The notes under the pieces are model-generated. The model saw only the letters and a list, made by a program, of their open reading frames with translations, ran no database searches and was not told the origin of the DNA. Below, piece by piece: positions 53,040-61,875 of a DNA stretch of 64,000 bases. The DNA lies in assembly GCF_014635705.1 (NCBI RefSeq), contig NZ_BMDI01000001.1:636008-700007 (forward strand), written 5' to 3'. The translations under genes and the position numbers were made by a program. How positions within the stretch are numbered: position 1 is the first letter of the stretch; each line of letters opens with the position of its first letter. Source of the stretch: Oxalicibacterium faecigallinarum. GTDB lineage: Bacteria > Pseudomonadota > Gammaproteobacteria > Burkholderiales > Burkholderiaceae_D.

Positions 53040-55373
53040 TTACGTGCGCAGATTCACGTCGACGCGTTGTGAAAGATCTTGCGTGATCCAGTTTCGTGCC
53101 TCCAGCTCCTGCCGACCCTCACGATAGATATTCTGATTGCCGTCCGTCGAACGCAACGTAATCAGAATAATTACACGCAGCGGCCTTACCAAAGGTGGTT
53201 CGAATTCTCGGCGTAGCAATCCAGCCTGCACAGCCCACTGATCGCCGCTCTTACCTTGAAATTCACGCCGGTATGTTTTGACGGTGGACCATTTTCCTCC
53301 GTGTTCTAACTGAGCCTTTTCAAATCCGGACATACCAGGTTCGCCGTCTGCAGGAACCTCGCCATTGAAACTCATTTTGCCTGCTGCATCTTGCGTTAGT
53401 ACGCCAAAGCCGACATCCACGTTGAAACGAACATACTCTGCGCCGGCACCCGGATTCAAAGGAGGTGCATAGGCGACCGTTATGATGACTTCGCCCTTGA
53501 GTTTTCCATTCTCATCCCGCATCGACGGTGGAATGGGGTAAGGCGTTTTCCGCCATTTAGTCGAGTCCACGATATCTAGTTCGAAGAGCGCCGTAAAACT
53601 GGAATCGGTGTCGTAGAGCACGCTGACTGGGTCGTCCGGCAATCCCGCGCCGTAGTATCGTCGCTCAAAACTGTTTCGATCAGGCGAATTGAGTTGTGCA
53701 CTATGAATCATCAACGCTTTGACCATCGTGGGCGTCACAGCAAGCGGTGTTGACCGCAGTGGTGACGAGAGCGACTGCCAAGTGTGTGCAGCAACGGATG
53801 CCGCAATCGGTGCGGCAAAACTCGTTCCGCATTGGCAATGAAACGTGTTGCCCGGTCCCAGCACATGCACCCCCGTATCCACCGGATCCAATTGGTGATC
53901 AGTGTTACCGCCGAAATGCACGATGTCAGGTTTGGGCGTGAACATCGGGCCCGGCCCACGCCGCGAGTAGGGAGCAGGTTCTCCAACCCCTACCATGGTC
54001 GTATCGTGATCAAGGTGGGCAATGGAGCCTACGGTCAATGCTCGTACCGAATCGGCTGGGCTCGTCAAACGATCAAAGCGATCTTGTGTATCAATTGGCC
54101 AACCGCGCCGGGGCTCGTACACGTAATTTCCAGCAGCGACGACGAACAGAATATTGTAGGTATCGCTCAATGCATCAAGTTCACGACCGAAATGACTGAA
54201 TTCATCGTCATCGATCAATTCTGCACCGAGCGACAGGTTCCATACCCTGATTTCGGGATGATTTGCCACCGCCGTGCGCAATCGCAAAATGAGATCACTG
54301 ACCGGCGCACCAGCGGAGTCTAAAGCGCAAACATCATGGATCCGGCATGGTGTGACGGGAAACTGAGCGTGATAGTTATTCAAGCCAGGGCCATCGACGA
54401 TGAGAGAGCTGACGGCTGTGCCGTGTTCATAGTTGGTATCAGGCGGCAAGATGTAGGTTTCACTACTAGCGACCCATGGCCGTAAAGCGGTTGCATCAGG
54501 GGCCACGCCACTATCGAAGACGGCAACGATTGGGAGCCCAGCTGCCGGATTCGCCGCCGTAAATCGCGGAGCGAAAGTCTGCCGGACGCCCCGCGCTGGC
54601 GCCGTTGCTACCGGTAACACATCCGGTTCAAGGGTTACGTGCTTGATGCCTTGATAAGAAACAATGCGTTTAAACGTTTCAAAAGACATCGTCGCCATGT
54701 CGATCAAAACGATGAATGGACCGGAACGTTGCGCTAAATAGATCGGAGCAAGCTGCAACTCTGCCAAGAAGCCCACGAGGCGCTCTTGAATCAGGTGGGT
54801 GGTCTCTGTCCGATAATGCGAAAACAACTGCAGCATTAGCCGCTTTCGGGCCGCATGCATCAACGTAAAAACCTGATCTAACGGAATCTGCCTATACGCT
54901 TTGGGCAATCGACGACGCACACCCCATGGTTCCAGCCCTTCGATCGCACTCAGATTAGCCTGTATCTTTTGGATCGTCCGGGTCTGAATAACATGACTGA
55001 GACGAACTAATTCACTCTCATAACCAGCAACGAGAAATTCGTTCAACGCACCGTGACCGGCTGGAGACAGGCCCGCCTCCGTAACGAGTTTCACGGGTCG
55101 ATGCGTCTTTGCAATGGCTTCGTCACGCAGCTTCATGACGAGAACGCTTGGAATGCCAGGATGGGCAACCGATTCCGCATGGAATTCCGGTTGTGCTGCC
55201 AATGCCATATTTCTCAAAGATGCGCGAAGCTCGGTCGTTACAGGAACGTGTATCTTGGAGGCCGATCCGCCTGTGTCCGGTGCCGATAAATCCCCCGGAC
55301 TATGAGAAACGTGCGCGATTGGGTTATTTGTGTTCGCCCTACCTCGCTCTGGTGTATTTCCCCTCGTCGCCAT
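53040..55373 (-). CDS. ietS: IetS-like subtilisin-family serine protease
   Basis: 777 residues. After a 280-residue N-terminal region without signal peptide comes an S8 peptidase domain with complete triad: D287 (VAVFDSG), H317 (YEHGTAVSSL), oxyanion N416 (VAAGNYVYEP) and S518 (CGTSFAAPIAAS). A C-terminal beta domain follows. Paired with the AAA ATPase upstream (35-bp overlap), this is the two-gene IetAS arrangement, first described in plasmid incompatibility and later as antiphage defence. The protease is expected to be the effector, held in check or triggered by the ATPase. Confidence 0.85.
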   Translation of the reverse strand: MATRGNTPERGRANTNNPIAHVSHSPGDLSAPDTGGSASKIHVPVTTELRASLRNMALAAQPEFHAESVAHPGIPSVLVMKLRDEAIAKTHRPVKLVTEAGLSPAGHGALNEFLVAGYESELVRLSHVIQTRTIQKIQANLSAIEGLEPWGVRRRLPKAYRQIPLDQVFTLMHAARKRLMLQLFSHYRTETTHLIQERLVGFLAELQLAPIYLAQRSGPFIVLIDMATMSFETFKRIVSYQGIKHVTLEPDVLPVATAPARGVRQTFAPRFTAANPAAGLPIVAVFDSGVAPDATALRPWVASSETYILPPDTNYEHGTAVSSLIVDGPGLNNYHAQFPVTPCRIHDVCALDSAGAPVSDLILRLRTAVANHPEIRVWNLSLGAELIDDDEFSHFGRELDALSDTYNILFVVAAGNYVYEPRRGWPIDTQDRFDRLTSPADSVRALTVGSIAHLDHDTTMVGVGEPAPYSRRGPGPMFTPKPDIVHFGGNTDHQLDPVDTGVHVLGPGNTFHCQCGTSFAAPIAASVAAHTWQSLSSPLRSTPLAVTPTMVKALMIHSAQLNSPDRNSFERRYYGAGLPDDPVSVLYDTDSSFTALFELDIVDSTKWRKTPYPIPPSMRDENGKLKGEVIITVAYAPPLNPGAGAEYVRFNVDVGFGVLTQDAAGKMSFNGEVPADGEPGMSGFEKAQLEHGGKWSTVKTYRREFQGKSGDQWAVQAGLLRREFEPPLVRPLRVIILITLRSTDGNQNIYREGRQELEARNWITQDLSQRVDVNLRT

Positions 55374-56496
55374 GATCTCCCCTTATGAGATGGTTTATTT
55401 GTCTTGTCGAAATGTTATACAGGCGAGCAAGTTCGCGAATGGAAAATGCCTTTGCATCCCAGTCTCGCAACCAGCGCACTTCGTCACCAATCGAGGCGAT
55501 AGAACGGCCTTGTGCCAAGGCTAATGCCAGCGCCAGTCGGCGAAATAGTTCGCTCTTATCTATCTGTGGCTTGGCATTGAGGATGGCTTTTCTTTTAGTG
55601 TCGAGCACGATCTGTTCAATCAACGCGCCAGAAGCGCCAGCAGACTTATCGATTAAGGTATTCCAGTCGAGATCTGCAGGAGCGTACTGTCCAAGCAAGG
55701 TCGTCCACATGTCGTCGCGCAGAGCAGGATCCGGCAACGGCATGGAAATTTGAAATGGGAAGCGGCGCCAGATTGCAGGATCAAGCAGCTTCTCGTGATT
55801 GGAGGCAGCAATCACAATGACATTCTCAGGAAGCGCATCGATATTTTGCAGTAACGCAATGACCACACGTTGCAGTTCACCGACGTCGCGCTCATTGCCG
55901 CGTGCACTTCCAAGGGCATCAAACTCATCTAAAAACAGGACACACGGTCGTTGTTCGGCATGATCGAATACCCGACGCAAGTTTTTACTGGTTTGCCCCA
56001 GCAAACTACTGATCAAGGTATCGCAACGCACCGTAAGCAAGGGCAACTGTAGTTCACTAGCAACCCATCTAGCCGTCTGCGTCTTCCCCGTGCCAGGTTG
56101 ACCAAAGATCAATAAACGTAGAGGTGATGCGGCCTTCGCTGCCCGCAGTTGATCATAGTGGCGCACCGATTCCAGAAAATCACCGATCCGCGCTGCAGTG
56201 CCACCTGACAAGTGCAAACGGATGCTATCTTTGGCCGGACGCGATTCATCGATGGTTTCTAGGCGGCTGTCACTATCAACCGGCAAACCAAAGGTGCCCC
56301 GTGCGGCATCTTGTGCGTGCGCAATAGCCGTAGGGGCACGTGCCAAACGTTCGCGGATACGTGCGGCCTCCTCCCTCTCTCCTGCCTGTTCTAACTTGTC
56401 TGCCAACAAACCAGCATAGTTGGTCGACATGGTCGCGTTGGATTTCAACGCGCCATCGAGAATTTTAAGTACTTCGGAAAGATGGGGAAAAGCCAT
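55339..56496 (-). CDS. ietA: IetA-like AAA ATPase
   Basis: 385 residues from MAFPHLSEVLKILDG. Counted from the longer frame (start 56535), Walker A is GQPGTGKT (145-152), Walker B LFLDEFDALGS (201-210), sensor 1 AASN and arginine finger RRF. The N-terminal part resembles a helical microtubule-interacting-type domain. A palindrome at 56521-56540 overlaps the longer start, which is why I prefer 56496. First gene of the IetAS pair. Confidence 0.85.
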   Translation of the reverse strand: MAFPHLSEVLKILDGALKSNATMSTNYAGLLADKLEQAGEREEAARIRERLARAPTAIAHAQDAARGTFGLPVDSDSRLETIDESRPAKDSIRLHLSGGTAARIGDFLESVRHYDQLRAAKAASPLRLLIFGQPGTGKTQTARWVASELQLPLLTVRCDTLISSLLGQTSKNLRRVFDHAEQRPCVLFLDEFDALGSARGNERDVGELQRVVIALLQNIDALPENVIVIAASNHEKLLDPAIWRRFPFQISMPLPDPALRDDMWTTLLGQYAPADLDWNTLIDKSAGASGALIEQIVLDTKRKAILNAKPQIDKSELFRRLALALALAQGRSIASIGDEVRWLRDWDAKAFSIRELARLYNISTRQINHLIRGDHGDEGKYTRAR

Positions 56497-56520
56497 GAAA
56501 CGATTTTCGGTTAAAGTGAA

Positions 56521-56540
56521 ACGATATGGGAACATATCGT
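56521..56540. promoter_or_regulatory. Palindromic operator candidate before ietA
   Basis: Perfect inverted repeat ACGATATG-GGAA-CATATCGT, 25 bp upstream of the preferred ietA start. Symmetry and location suggest a repressor site; the binding protein is unknown (TnpT is a nearby candidate). Confidence 0.7.
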
Positions 56541-56583
56541 AACGGAATTTGGCTTTTCCGTATCACTTATATTTAAAAACGTT

Positions 56584-57528
56584 TCATTTAGACGTGAGTA
56601 TTGGCGAGACAGCTGCTCGCGTCGAGTCGAATGGATCCTGGGCATCCACGTACCGCATAGCTGATTGAACGTCCTTCCAACCAATGTATGTCATGAGCGT
56701 TTTGATATCCCAGCCGCTGCTCATCGCCCAGTTGGCGAATCCGCGGCGCAATGAATGACTGCTGTAAAGCTCGCTAGCTTCCAGTTCACACTGCGCCAGA
56801 ATAGCCCGAAGGATCGGCGCAACGCTATCGACGTGCAGTGCTGCCTCGCTTACATGACCCCATCGGTCAATGGACCGAAACACGGGGCCTTGTTCAAGCT
56901 GCGCCAGATTCTGCCATGCCAGATACGCCTCCACTGGACAGAGTTTTGCCAGCGCAGGCATTTTGAAAGGCGTTCCTCGATATTGACGATCGGCTTTGGT
57001 GTGAGGCAGATAGAAAACCATGCCGTGACCTGGTTGAACGACGACACTGTCTACGCTCAGCCTGACCAACTCATCACTACGAAATCCCCTCCAGAATCCA
57101 ACCAATAACAGCGCCTTATTGCGTAATAAGCGAAGGAGCAACGGCCGGCTGTGCGCCTCTATTGCGGCTGCTATCTCTGCATCTAGCGACTGAGTTGCTG
57201 TTTCAAGTTGAGTTAGCAACAGCGGCTTGGCTTGTCGTTCCTGCGCTGGGTGGGTAGCGCGAATGCCGCGCAGCACCTGCCGAACGATCGGGGCCTTCGT
57301 TGGATCTGGAAAACCCTGATCTATGTGCCAGCGCGCCAGCCCCGCCAAACGCTGCTTCAAAGTATTGATGGACAGCGTCGCGCCATAATCGGCCAGATAA
57401 CGAGAGACTGCATCAGCGGTAGCGGGCAAAAATCCACCCCACTCTACTTCGAAGTGCTGGACTGCCGCCGCGTAGCTCTTTTTTGTATTTTCGCGCGTTG
57501 CAGCGATCAGGTACTGATCAACTTTATC
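56584..57528 (-). CDS. tnpS: TnpS-like tyrosine recombinase
   Basis: 314 residues from MDKVDQYLIAATRENTKKSY (GGAAG ribosome site); the frame is open 17 codons further upstream. N-terminal SAM-like domain, catalytic Arg (GFWRGFRSDELVRL), SHSLRRGFANWA (HxxR) and the nucleophile Tyr near the end (YIGWKDVQSAMRYVDAQ). All catalytic positions are present. Together with the divergent coiled-coil DNA-binding protein it matches TnpS-TnpT, the cointegrate-resolution module of Tn4651-type Tn3-family transposons. No Tn3 transposase is in the window. Confidence 0.85.
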   Translation of the reverse strand, partial: DKVDQYLIAATRENTKKSYAAAVQHFEVEWGGFLPATADAVSRYLADYGATLSINTLKQRLAGLARWHIDQGFPDPTKAPIVRQVLRGIRATHPAQERQAKPLLLTQLETATQSLDAEIAAAIEAHSRPLLLRLLRNKALLLVGFWRGFRSDELVRLSVDSVVVQPGHGMVFYLPHTKADRQYRGTPFKMPALAKLCPVEAYLAWQNLAQLEQGPVFRSIDRWGHVSEAALHVDSVAPILRAILAQCELEASELYSSHSLRRGFANWAMSSGWDIKTLMTYIGWKDVQSAMRYVDAQDPFDSTRAAVSPILTSK

Positions 57529-57600
57529 CATGAATTCTGTTCTTCCAATCGCTGTAGTACGTCTCTTGGCTAAAAACATCGCGCCAAAATAGCCTCACAC

Positions 57601-57690
57601 CGGATAAGCATACATTATCCGATATAAAAAATTATTGTTATCGATGTTCTGAGCTAGTATTTATATTATGTAATTACGTGGTACGTAATT
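57601..57690. other. Putative rst (resolution) site between tnpS and tnpT
   Basis: Two perfect inverted repeats. IR1 at 57601-57621 is CGGATAA-N7-TTATCCG, with a spacer size usual for a tyrosine-recombinase core. IR2 at 57672-57690 is AATTACGT-GGT-ACGTAATT, a likely accessory or regulator site next to the tnpT start. This is the location of rst in Tn4651. Confidence 0.75.
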
Positions 57691-57715
57691 TATTACTTTA
57701 AATGCTGGTGACTCT

Positions 57716-58735
57716 ATGGCCAAAACTGGAATCTACAAATCAGATGTTAAAAAAGCCCGTGATTCGATCGTGGCCCAAAACAAACACCCATCCGTGGACG
57801 CAGTACGTATTGCGCTAGGCAATACTGGGTCCAAATCGACCATTCACAAATATCTGAAAGAACTTGAATTTGAACATTCCCACCTCCCTACTACCACTGA
57901 TAGCCTTAGCGAATCCATACAGAATCTCGTCGCTAATCTCGCAAATCAGTTAGTGATTGAAGCTGATGCTCGTGTCGAGGAAATGAGCGTGTCATTAAGA
58001 GAACGTGAAAAAAAACTTGAAAACGAACTGAATGCTATTAAGGCGAATAACGCAGATTTACAAAATGTCAGAGCAGATTTAAACAGCCAAGTCACCCTAG
58101 CAAATCAAACTATAGAAAGTCTGCGAAACCAATTAAATAACGAAACATTGGCTCGGCGCATAAGTGATCAGAAGACAAGTGATCTTGAAGAGCTTTTGGC
58201 TCAGAGTAAAAAACATGTCGAATCGCTTGAGGAAAAACATGCTCATGCAAGAGATGCACTGGAGCACTACCGGGAATCGATAAAGGAACGGCGGGACCAA
58301 GAAAACAGGAAGCACGACAGCCAGTTACAACAATTACAGGCTGAGGTGCGAGTCTTGCAGCAGACAATCTCCGTTAAAGCTGAAGAGATCATGCATTTGA
58401 ATAGAGAAAGTGCCGTCGTTCTAACAAATCTCTCACACGCGAAAAATGCACTATATGAGGAAGAACGTCAAAGAAGGTTGCTGAACGAAGAAATAACTAA
58501 GTTAGAGCGACTCAACCAAGATTACAGATTTCAGTTACAAGATAAAGATGTCAAATTTAAAGACCTTAAAGCCGAATTTGAGCAATCCATCAAAACATCT
58601 GCTCATCTTATTGAAGACAAAATTGCTCTCGAAAAAACGCTGGCCGTGATGCAGTCGACTTTCGAGGAACATAAAAAAATTCATCAAGATTTTCGTGACT
58701 TGCTTCAGAAAAATCAAGAGAGTAAAAAATCGTGA
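57716..58735 (+). CDS. tnpT: TnpT/KfrA-like coiled-coil DNA-binding protein
   Basis: 339 residues. KfrA-type N-terminal DNA-binding domain (GIYKSDVKKARDSIVAQNKHPSVDAVRIALGNTGSKSTIHKYLKEL), then a coiled coil of about 250 residues rich in Glu, Lys, Gln and Leu. It is divergent from tnpS and similar in size to TnpT, which binds rst and stimulates resolution. A plasmid-type KfrA without the tnpS partner would be the alternative. Confidence 0.85.
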   Translation: MAKTGIYKSDVKKARDSIVAQNKHPSVDAVRIALGNTGSKSTIHKYLKELEFEHSHLPTTTDSLSESIQNLVANLANQLVIEADARVEEMSVSLREREKKLENELNAIKANNADLQNVRADLNSQVTLANQTIESLRNQLNNETLARRISDQKTSDLEELLAQSKKHVESLEEKHAHARDALEHYRESIKERRDQENRKHDSQLQQLQAEVRVLQQTISVKAEEIMHLNRESAVVLTNLSHAKNALYEEERQRRLLNEEITKLERLNQDYRFQLQDKDVKFKDLKAEFEQSIKTSAHLIEDKIALEKTLAVMQSTFEEHKKIHQDFRDLLQKNQESKKS

Positions 58736-59934
58736 GTCTACAAACGGTAGGATTAATTGGAGTAGCAATCCTGTTTTTAGCTGTGATTCTTTTAATTTGG
58801 GCCCTATGTAAAAGCTCAAAAGAGAATCAAGAGTTAGAGATGGAATGTGTTCGCTACAGGGCCAAGCTAGACTCCCTGAAGGAGCAGATTCGCCAATTAG
58901 AAACAGAGAAGTTAAATTTAGCTACTTCTTTGACCAAGACCCAAGCTCATTCTATCGAATTTCAGAAACGCGCAGACTTGGAACTAGCGCATAGTAAATG
59001 GTGTGACACGACCTTGTTACCACTACCTCCAGATACACCAGAGAGATTGCACAACAACACCCTGAATTTCAAAAACAGTTTGCTTGTAACTCCGAGGAGT
59101 CTGTCTCTATACGAATTGCACAAGCGAGACAACTTTTCTATGCCAACATCTTGGGAACTGTATTGGTGCCTTACACACGCAGCTCAGACTGCAATCGCAC
59201 ACTCTAAAATTCTGGTGGAAAATGCCATTACTGAACAGTTTGTTCAGGAACTGAAGAAGCAAGTTCAGCAGTTACCATCTACGACAGGCAATGTTAGAAG
59301 ATCGCTGAATATCGCTTACTCCGCAATTTATAGCAGTGCCGCACCCAGCTTAAAAGAAGCTGATGTAGGCGCTGATCTTCTTTTAATTGTTGCCGGCACT
59401 GGATTGGTTTCTGGCGGCGGTGCGCGATTGTTGTGGATTCAAGCAAAGAAGGCTGCTGCTAGTGCTAACGCATATACATTAGATTGCAGCTACTCAAATA
59501 CCAAAGTTGTTCAATTGGATGAGTTGAGAAAAGTAAATGTTCCTGAAAAAGGTTCTTTAGCGGCATACATTCAATATTCTTCGAAGTTGATGTTTATACC
59601 AGCGTTAGCCCTTTCTTTATACCCTGAGCAGCATAGTGGAAATAGCATCAACCTATCCGAGCACGGTGTTCGATTCCAGGAGTTGGCAACAGCACTTTTA
59701 TCACTTCCAGTTGTAGGACTTGGTTCTTTTCAGAAACCGCGAGATGTCATCAACTTCATAAAAAATGCTGGGAAAAACAAACCACTCTATGTAGTGGGTT
59801 TAACCGAAGGTGGCTACGGACGATGGAATGAGAAGGACATTGTTAATCAGGTGGTTAGTCATTATCGCGGGGAGCTTGGGCTTTCAAATTTGAATAAAAA
59901 ATCCCAAGAAGGTGGCATAGGTATTGAGCTCTGA
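58732..59934 (+). CDS. Membrane-anchored protein of unknown function coupled to tnpT
   Basis: 400 residues from a GTG that overlaps the tnpT stop (GTGA). An N-terminal membrane helix (TVGLIGVAILFLAVILLIWALC) is followed by a coiled-coil (about 30-75) and a C-terminal domain of about 300 residues with GADLLLIVAGTGLVSGGGARLLWIQAKKAA and KPLYVVGLTEGGYGRWNEKDIVNQVVSHYRGELGL. I recognise no family. The coupling to tnpT suggests a function in the element, or a cargo gene such as a defence effector. Confidence 0.75.
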   Translation: MSLQTVGLIGVAILFLAVILLIWALCKSSKENQELEMECVRYRAKLDSLKEQIRQLETEKLNLATSLTKTQAHSIEFQKRADLELAHSKWCDTTLLPLPPDTPERLHNNTLNFKNSLLVTPRSLSLYELHKRDNFSMPTSWELYWCLTHAAQTAIAHSKILVENAITEQFVQELKKQVQQLPSTTGNVRRSLNIAYSAIYSSAAPSLKEADVGADLLLIVAGTGLVSGGGARLLWIQAKKAAASANAYTLDCSYSNTKVVQLDELRKVNVPEKGSLAAYIQYSSKLMFIPALALSLYPEQHSGNSINLSEHGVRFQELATALLSLPVVGLGSFQKPRDVINFIKNAGKNKPLYVVGLTEGGYGRWNEKDIVNQVVSHYRGELGLSNLNKKSQEGGIGIEL

Positions 59935-60305
59935 CTCTTGCGCAAACAGTCTAGGAAAAATCGAGTGCCGGTTGAGCACCGTTTTGTGAGAATAAATGCC
60001 TTTCCAGTTGATCTCCCTATCACTTATTGTGCTTTACGTGATGCAGGCGTAGGCAAAACTAGTGGCATATGGCAGGTGTGTCCTTTTGGGCGGTGTACCG
60101 AATGCTCTTTGAAATCACTCTTTTCTACCAAGCGCTATGGATCCAGGTTGGAGAAGATGGCCGTTCTGCAGTGCTGGCCGGTATCGCAACATTGACAGAA
60201 ATAGGAGTCGCCATAATTCGATTCTGGCTGTCATGCGACGTTAGTTCAAAGAGTATTCTGGATTTGAAATACCGCAATGTTGTTCATTCAACATTACATA
60301 CGACC
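59935..60305 (+). other. 371-bp region with no well-supported gene
   Basis: A frame at 60069-60320 (MAGVSFWAVYRMLFEITLFYQALWIQVGEDGRSAVLAGIATLTEIGVAIIRFWL...) would encode 83 residues with hydrophobic segments, but it has no ribosome site and overlaps the end of dgkA. It could be the remnant of a membrane protein. Nothing else was seen. Confidence 0.4.
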
Positions 60306-60710
60306 TTAATTAGTCCATAGCGTCCATAGAATTGTTATCCAAGTTGCTCCTGCAAGAAGAAGAGCAATTAATACAGCTGCACTCCCGTAATCCTTGGCAT
60401 TCTTGGATAACGGATTTGGGGCCAGTGAAACGCGATCAACAACAGCCTCTATTGCTGAGTTAAGCAATTCTAGTATTAAAACAAGTACAAACACACCAAT
60501 CAGAAGCAAACGTTCCAAAGATGACACGGGCAGAATACATGCGATCGTAGTCGTGGCCAAAGTAAGCAGTACTTCCTGTCTAAACGCATGCTCATTGCGC
60601 CATGCGCTGTGAATACCATCTAGTGAATAACTGAATGCTGAGAAAATTCGACGCACTCCTCTCTTGCTTTTAAATGGGCTGACTTGTACCTCTTCCGCAT
60701 CGGGAATCAT
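60306..60710 (-). CDS. dgkA: Diacylglycerol kinase
   Basis: 134 residues with three membrane helices. The DgkA signature ELLNSAIEAVVDRVSL is complete, as is the N-terminal FSYSLDGIHSAWRNEHAFRQE. It recycles diacylglycerol from periplasmic glucan and lipopolysaccharide modification. It is next to metal-transport genes here, a neighbourhood seen for accessory dgkA copies. Confidence 0.93.
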   Translation of the reverse strand: MIPDAEEVQVSPFKSKRGVRRIFSAFSYSLDGIHSAWRNEHAFRQEVLLTLATTTIACILPVSSLERLLLIGVFVLVLILELLNSAIEAVVDRVSLAPNPLSKNAKDYGSAAVLIALLLAGATWITILWTLWTN

Positions 60711-60818
60711 AAAACCACTTTCATTAAATTTTTAGGCTCTACTTTGGCAACCATAAAACAAAACCTTGATGCCAGCCATGGTGAAATTGTGTTTGGCAAT
60801 TTGCAGTGAATTTTGACT

Positions 60819-61244
60819 TCAACCTTTCAAATTCTTGAAAAGGTCACTAACAGATTTGTATTCATGAACAGCTTGTTCGAGCGAAAATTGATACCGAATT
60901 GATGTATCTATGAACTTACTTTGCTCGACATCGATCTCTACCGTATTACCGTCAATACTTGATTGATAAGGCGTTCGATAAAGTAATGTCGGTAAAACAG
61001 AGTTGCTTCCCTGCGTAACCTGCGTTACAGCTGAAACTGGTTGTTCTGGCGTAGACAGAGCCTTTGTTAGCGCACTCTTAAAGTCGATATCTCGCGCTTT
61101 ATAGTTAGGCGTATCAGCATTTGCAATGTTAGACGCCAGTACTTGCATCCTTCTCTCAAGAATTTGAGTTGATGCTTCCCAAAACCTGTCGTCATTTTTC
61201 TTGATGAACGCTGGCGTATCGCCATTATTTTTTATGCCATCCAT
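60819..61244 (-). CDS. flgB: FlgB-like flagellar rod protein, isolated
   Basis: 141 residues. ILERRMQVLASNIANADTPNYKARDIDFKSAL is the typical rod-protein N-terminal motif, and IRYQFSLEQAVHEYKSVSDLFKNLKG the C-terminal one. In a flagellar operon it would be followed by flgC; here no other flagellar gene is near, so this is an extra or displaced copy in an AT-rich metal-resistance setting. Confidence 0.9.
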   Translation of the reverse strand: MDGIKNNGDTPAFIKKNDDRFWEASTQILERRMQVLASNIANADTPNYKARDIDFKSALTKALSTPEQPVSAVTQVTQGSNSVLPTLLYRTPYQSSIDGNTVEIDVEQSKFIDTSIRYQFSLEQAVHEYKSVSDLFKNLKG

Positions 61245-61422
61245 GAGCTGCTCCTAATGAATTCATAGGAAGTAAAAGTTCATTGCAATGGTCACATCCT
61301 CTTTAGATAGAGAATGATTTCGGATCAATCCAACGAAGGATCCGTGGCAATTGCAATGGAATTTTTTACTAGCGAGGAGTTAAATCATTGACTATGACTT
61401 AACGCATGCTAGATCTATGGCA

Positions 61423-61800
61423 TCAAAACCAAGGAGGACGAAAAGGAGGCTCTGACTTAAATGCAGGAATCTGCGCGTTGTATTGGTAGGACCTTACAGC
61501 TTCGAAAATATCAGATGTAGCAGTATTGAGTACTTCTATTAAAAAAAGAGGGAGATGGCTCGCAGCATGAAGCAATTCATGCTCAATAGCAGATGAGCTT
61601 GTTGCTTCATCACTTGATTCTATATTCAAGTTATGCAATAAGACATAGTCCGTGACTGCCGAAGAATAAGCAGTTGAAACGGTATGTTCCAATTCATGAG
61701 TTAACCAGTTTGAATGCTTGCTCCATAAGCTGACATTAGTCATAAATAGCATTATGACTATGAGCAAAAAAGTAAGCCGCTTATCAATTGAACCGGTCAT
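61423..61800 (-). CDS. Small exported protein, CzcI-like shape
   Basis: 125 residues: a signal or membrane segment (LTFLLIVIMLFMTNVSLWS), then HSNWLTHELEHTVSTAY and IEHELLHAASHLPLF with several His, ending in EPPFRPPWF. The His-rich body and the closing Pro/Arg/Pro motif resemble small proteins at the start of czc operons. Role unknown. Confidence 0.6.
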   Translation of the reverse strand: MTGSIDKRLTFLLIVIMLFMTNVSLWSKHSNWLTHELEHTVSTAYSSAVTDYVLLHNLNIESSDEATSSSAIEHELLHAASHLPLFLIEVLNTATSDIFEAVRSYQYNAQIPAFKSEPPFRPPWF

Positions 61801-61875
61801 AGAAAAATGGAGATTAAAACCTCAATCTATCTGCTATCGCTACAGCGTACAACATAAAAAAGAAAATACAACTAT

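Noticed and set aside
51647-60305. Tn3-family transposase and terminal inverted repeats for the tnpST module
   Set aside because: I looked for a roughly 1000-residue transposase and for GGGG-starting terminal repeats but found neither within the window.
60069-60320. Possible 83-residue membrane protein
   Set aside because: No ribosome site, no family and overlap with the end of dgkA; described only as part of the gap.
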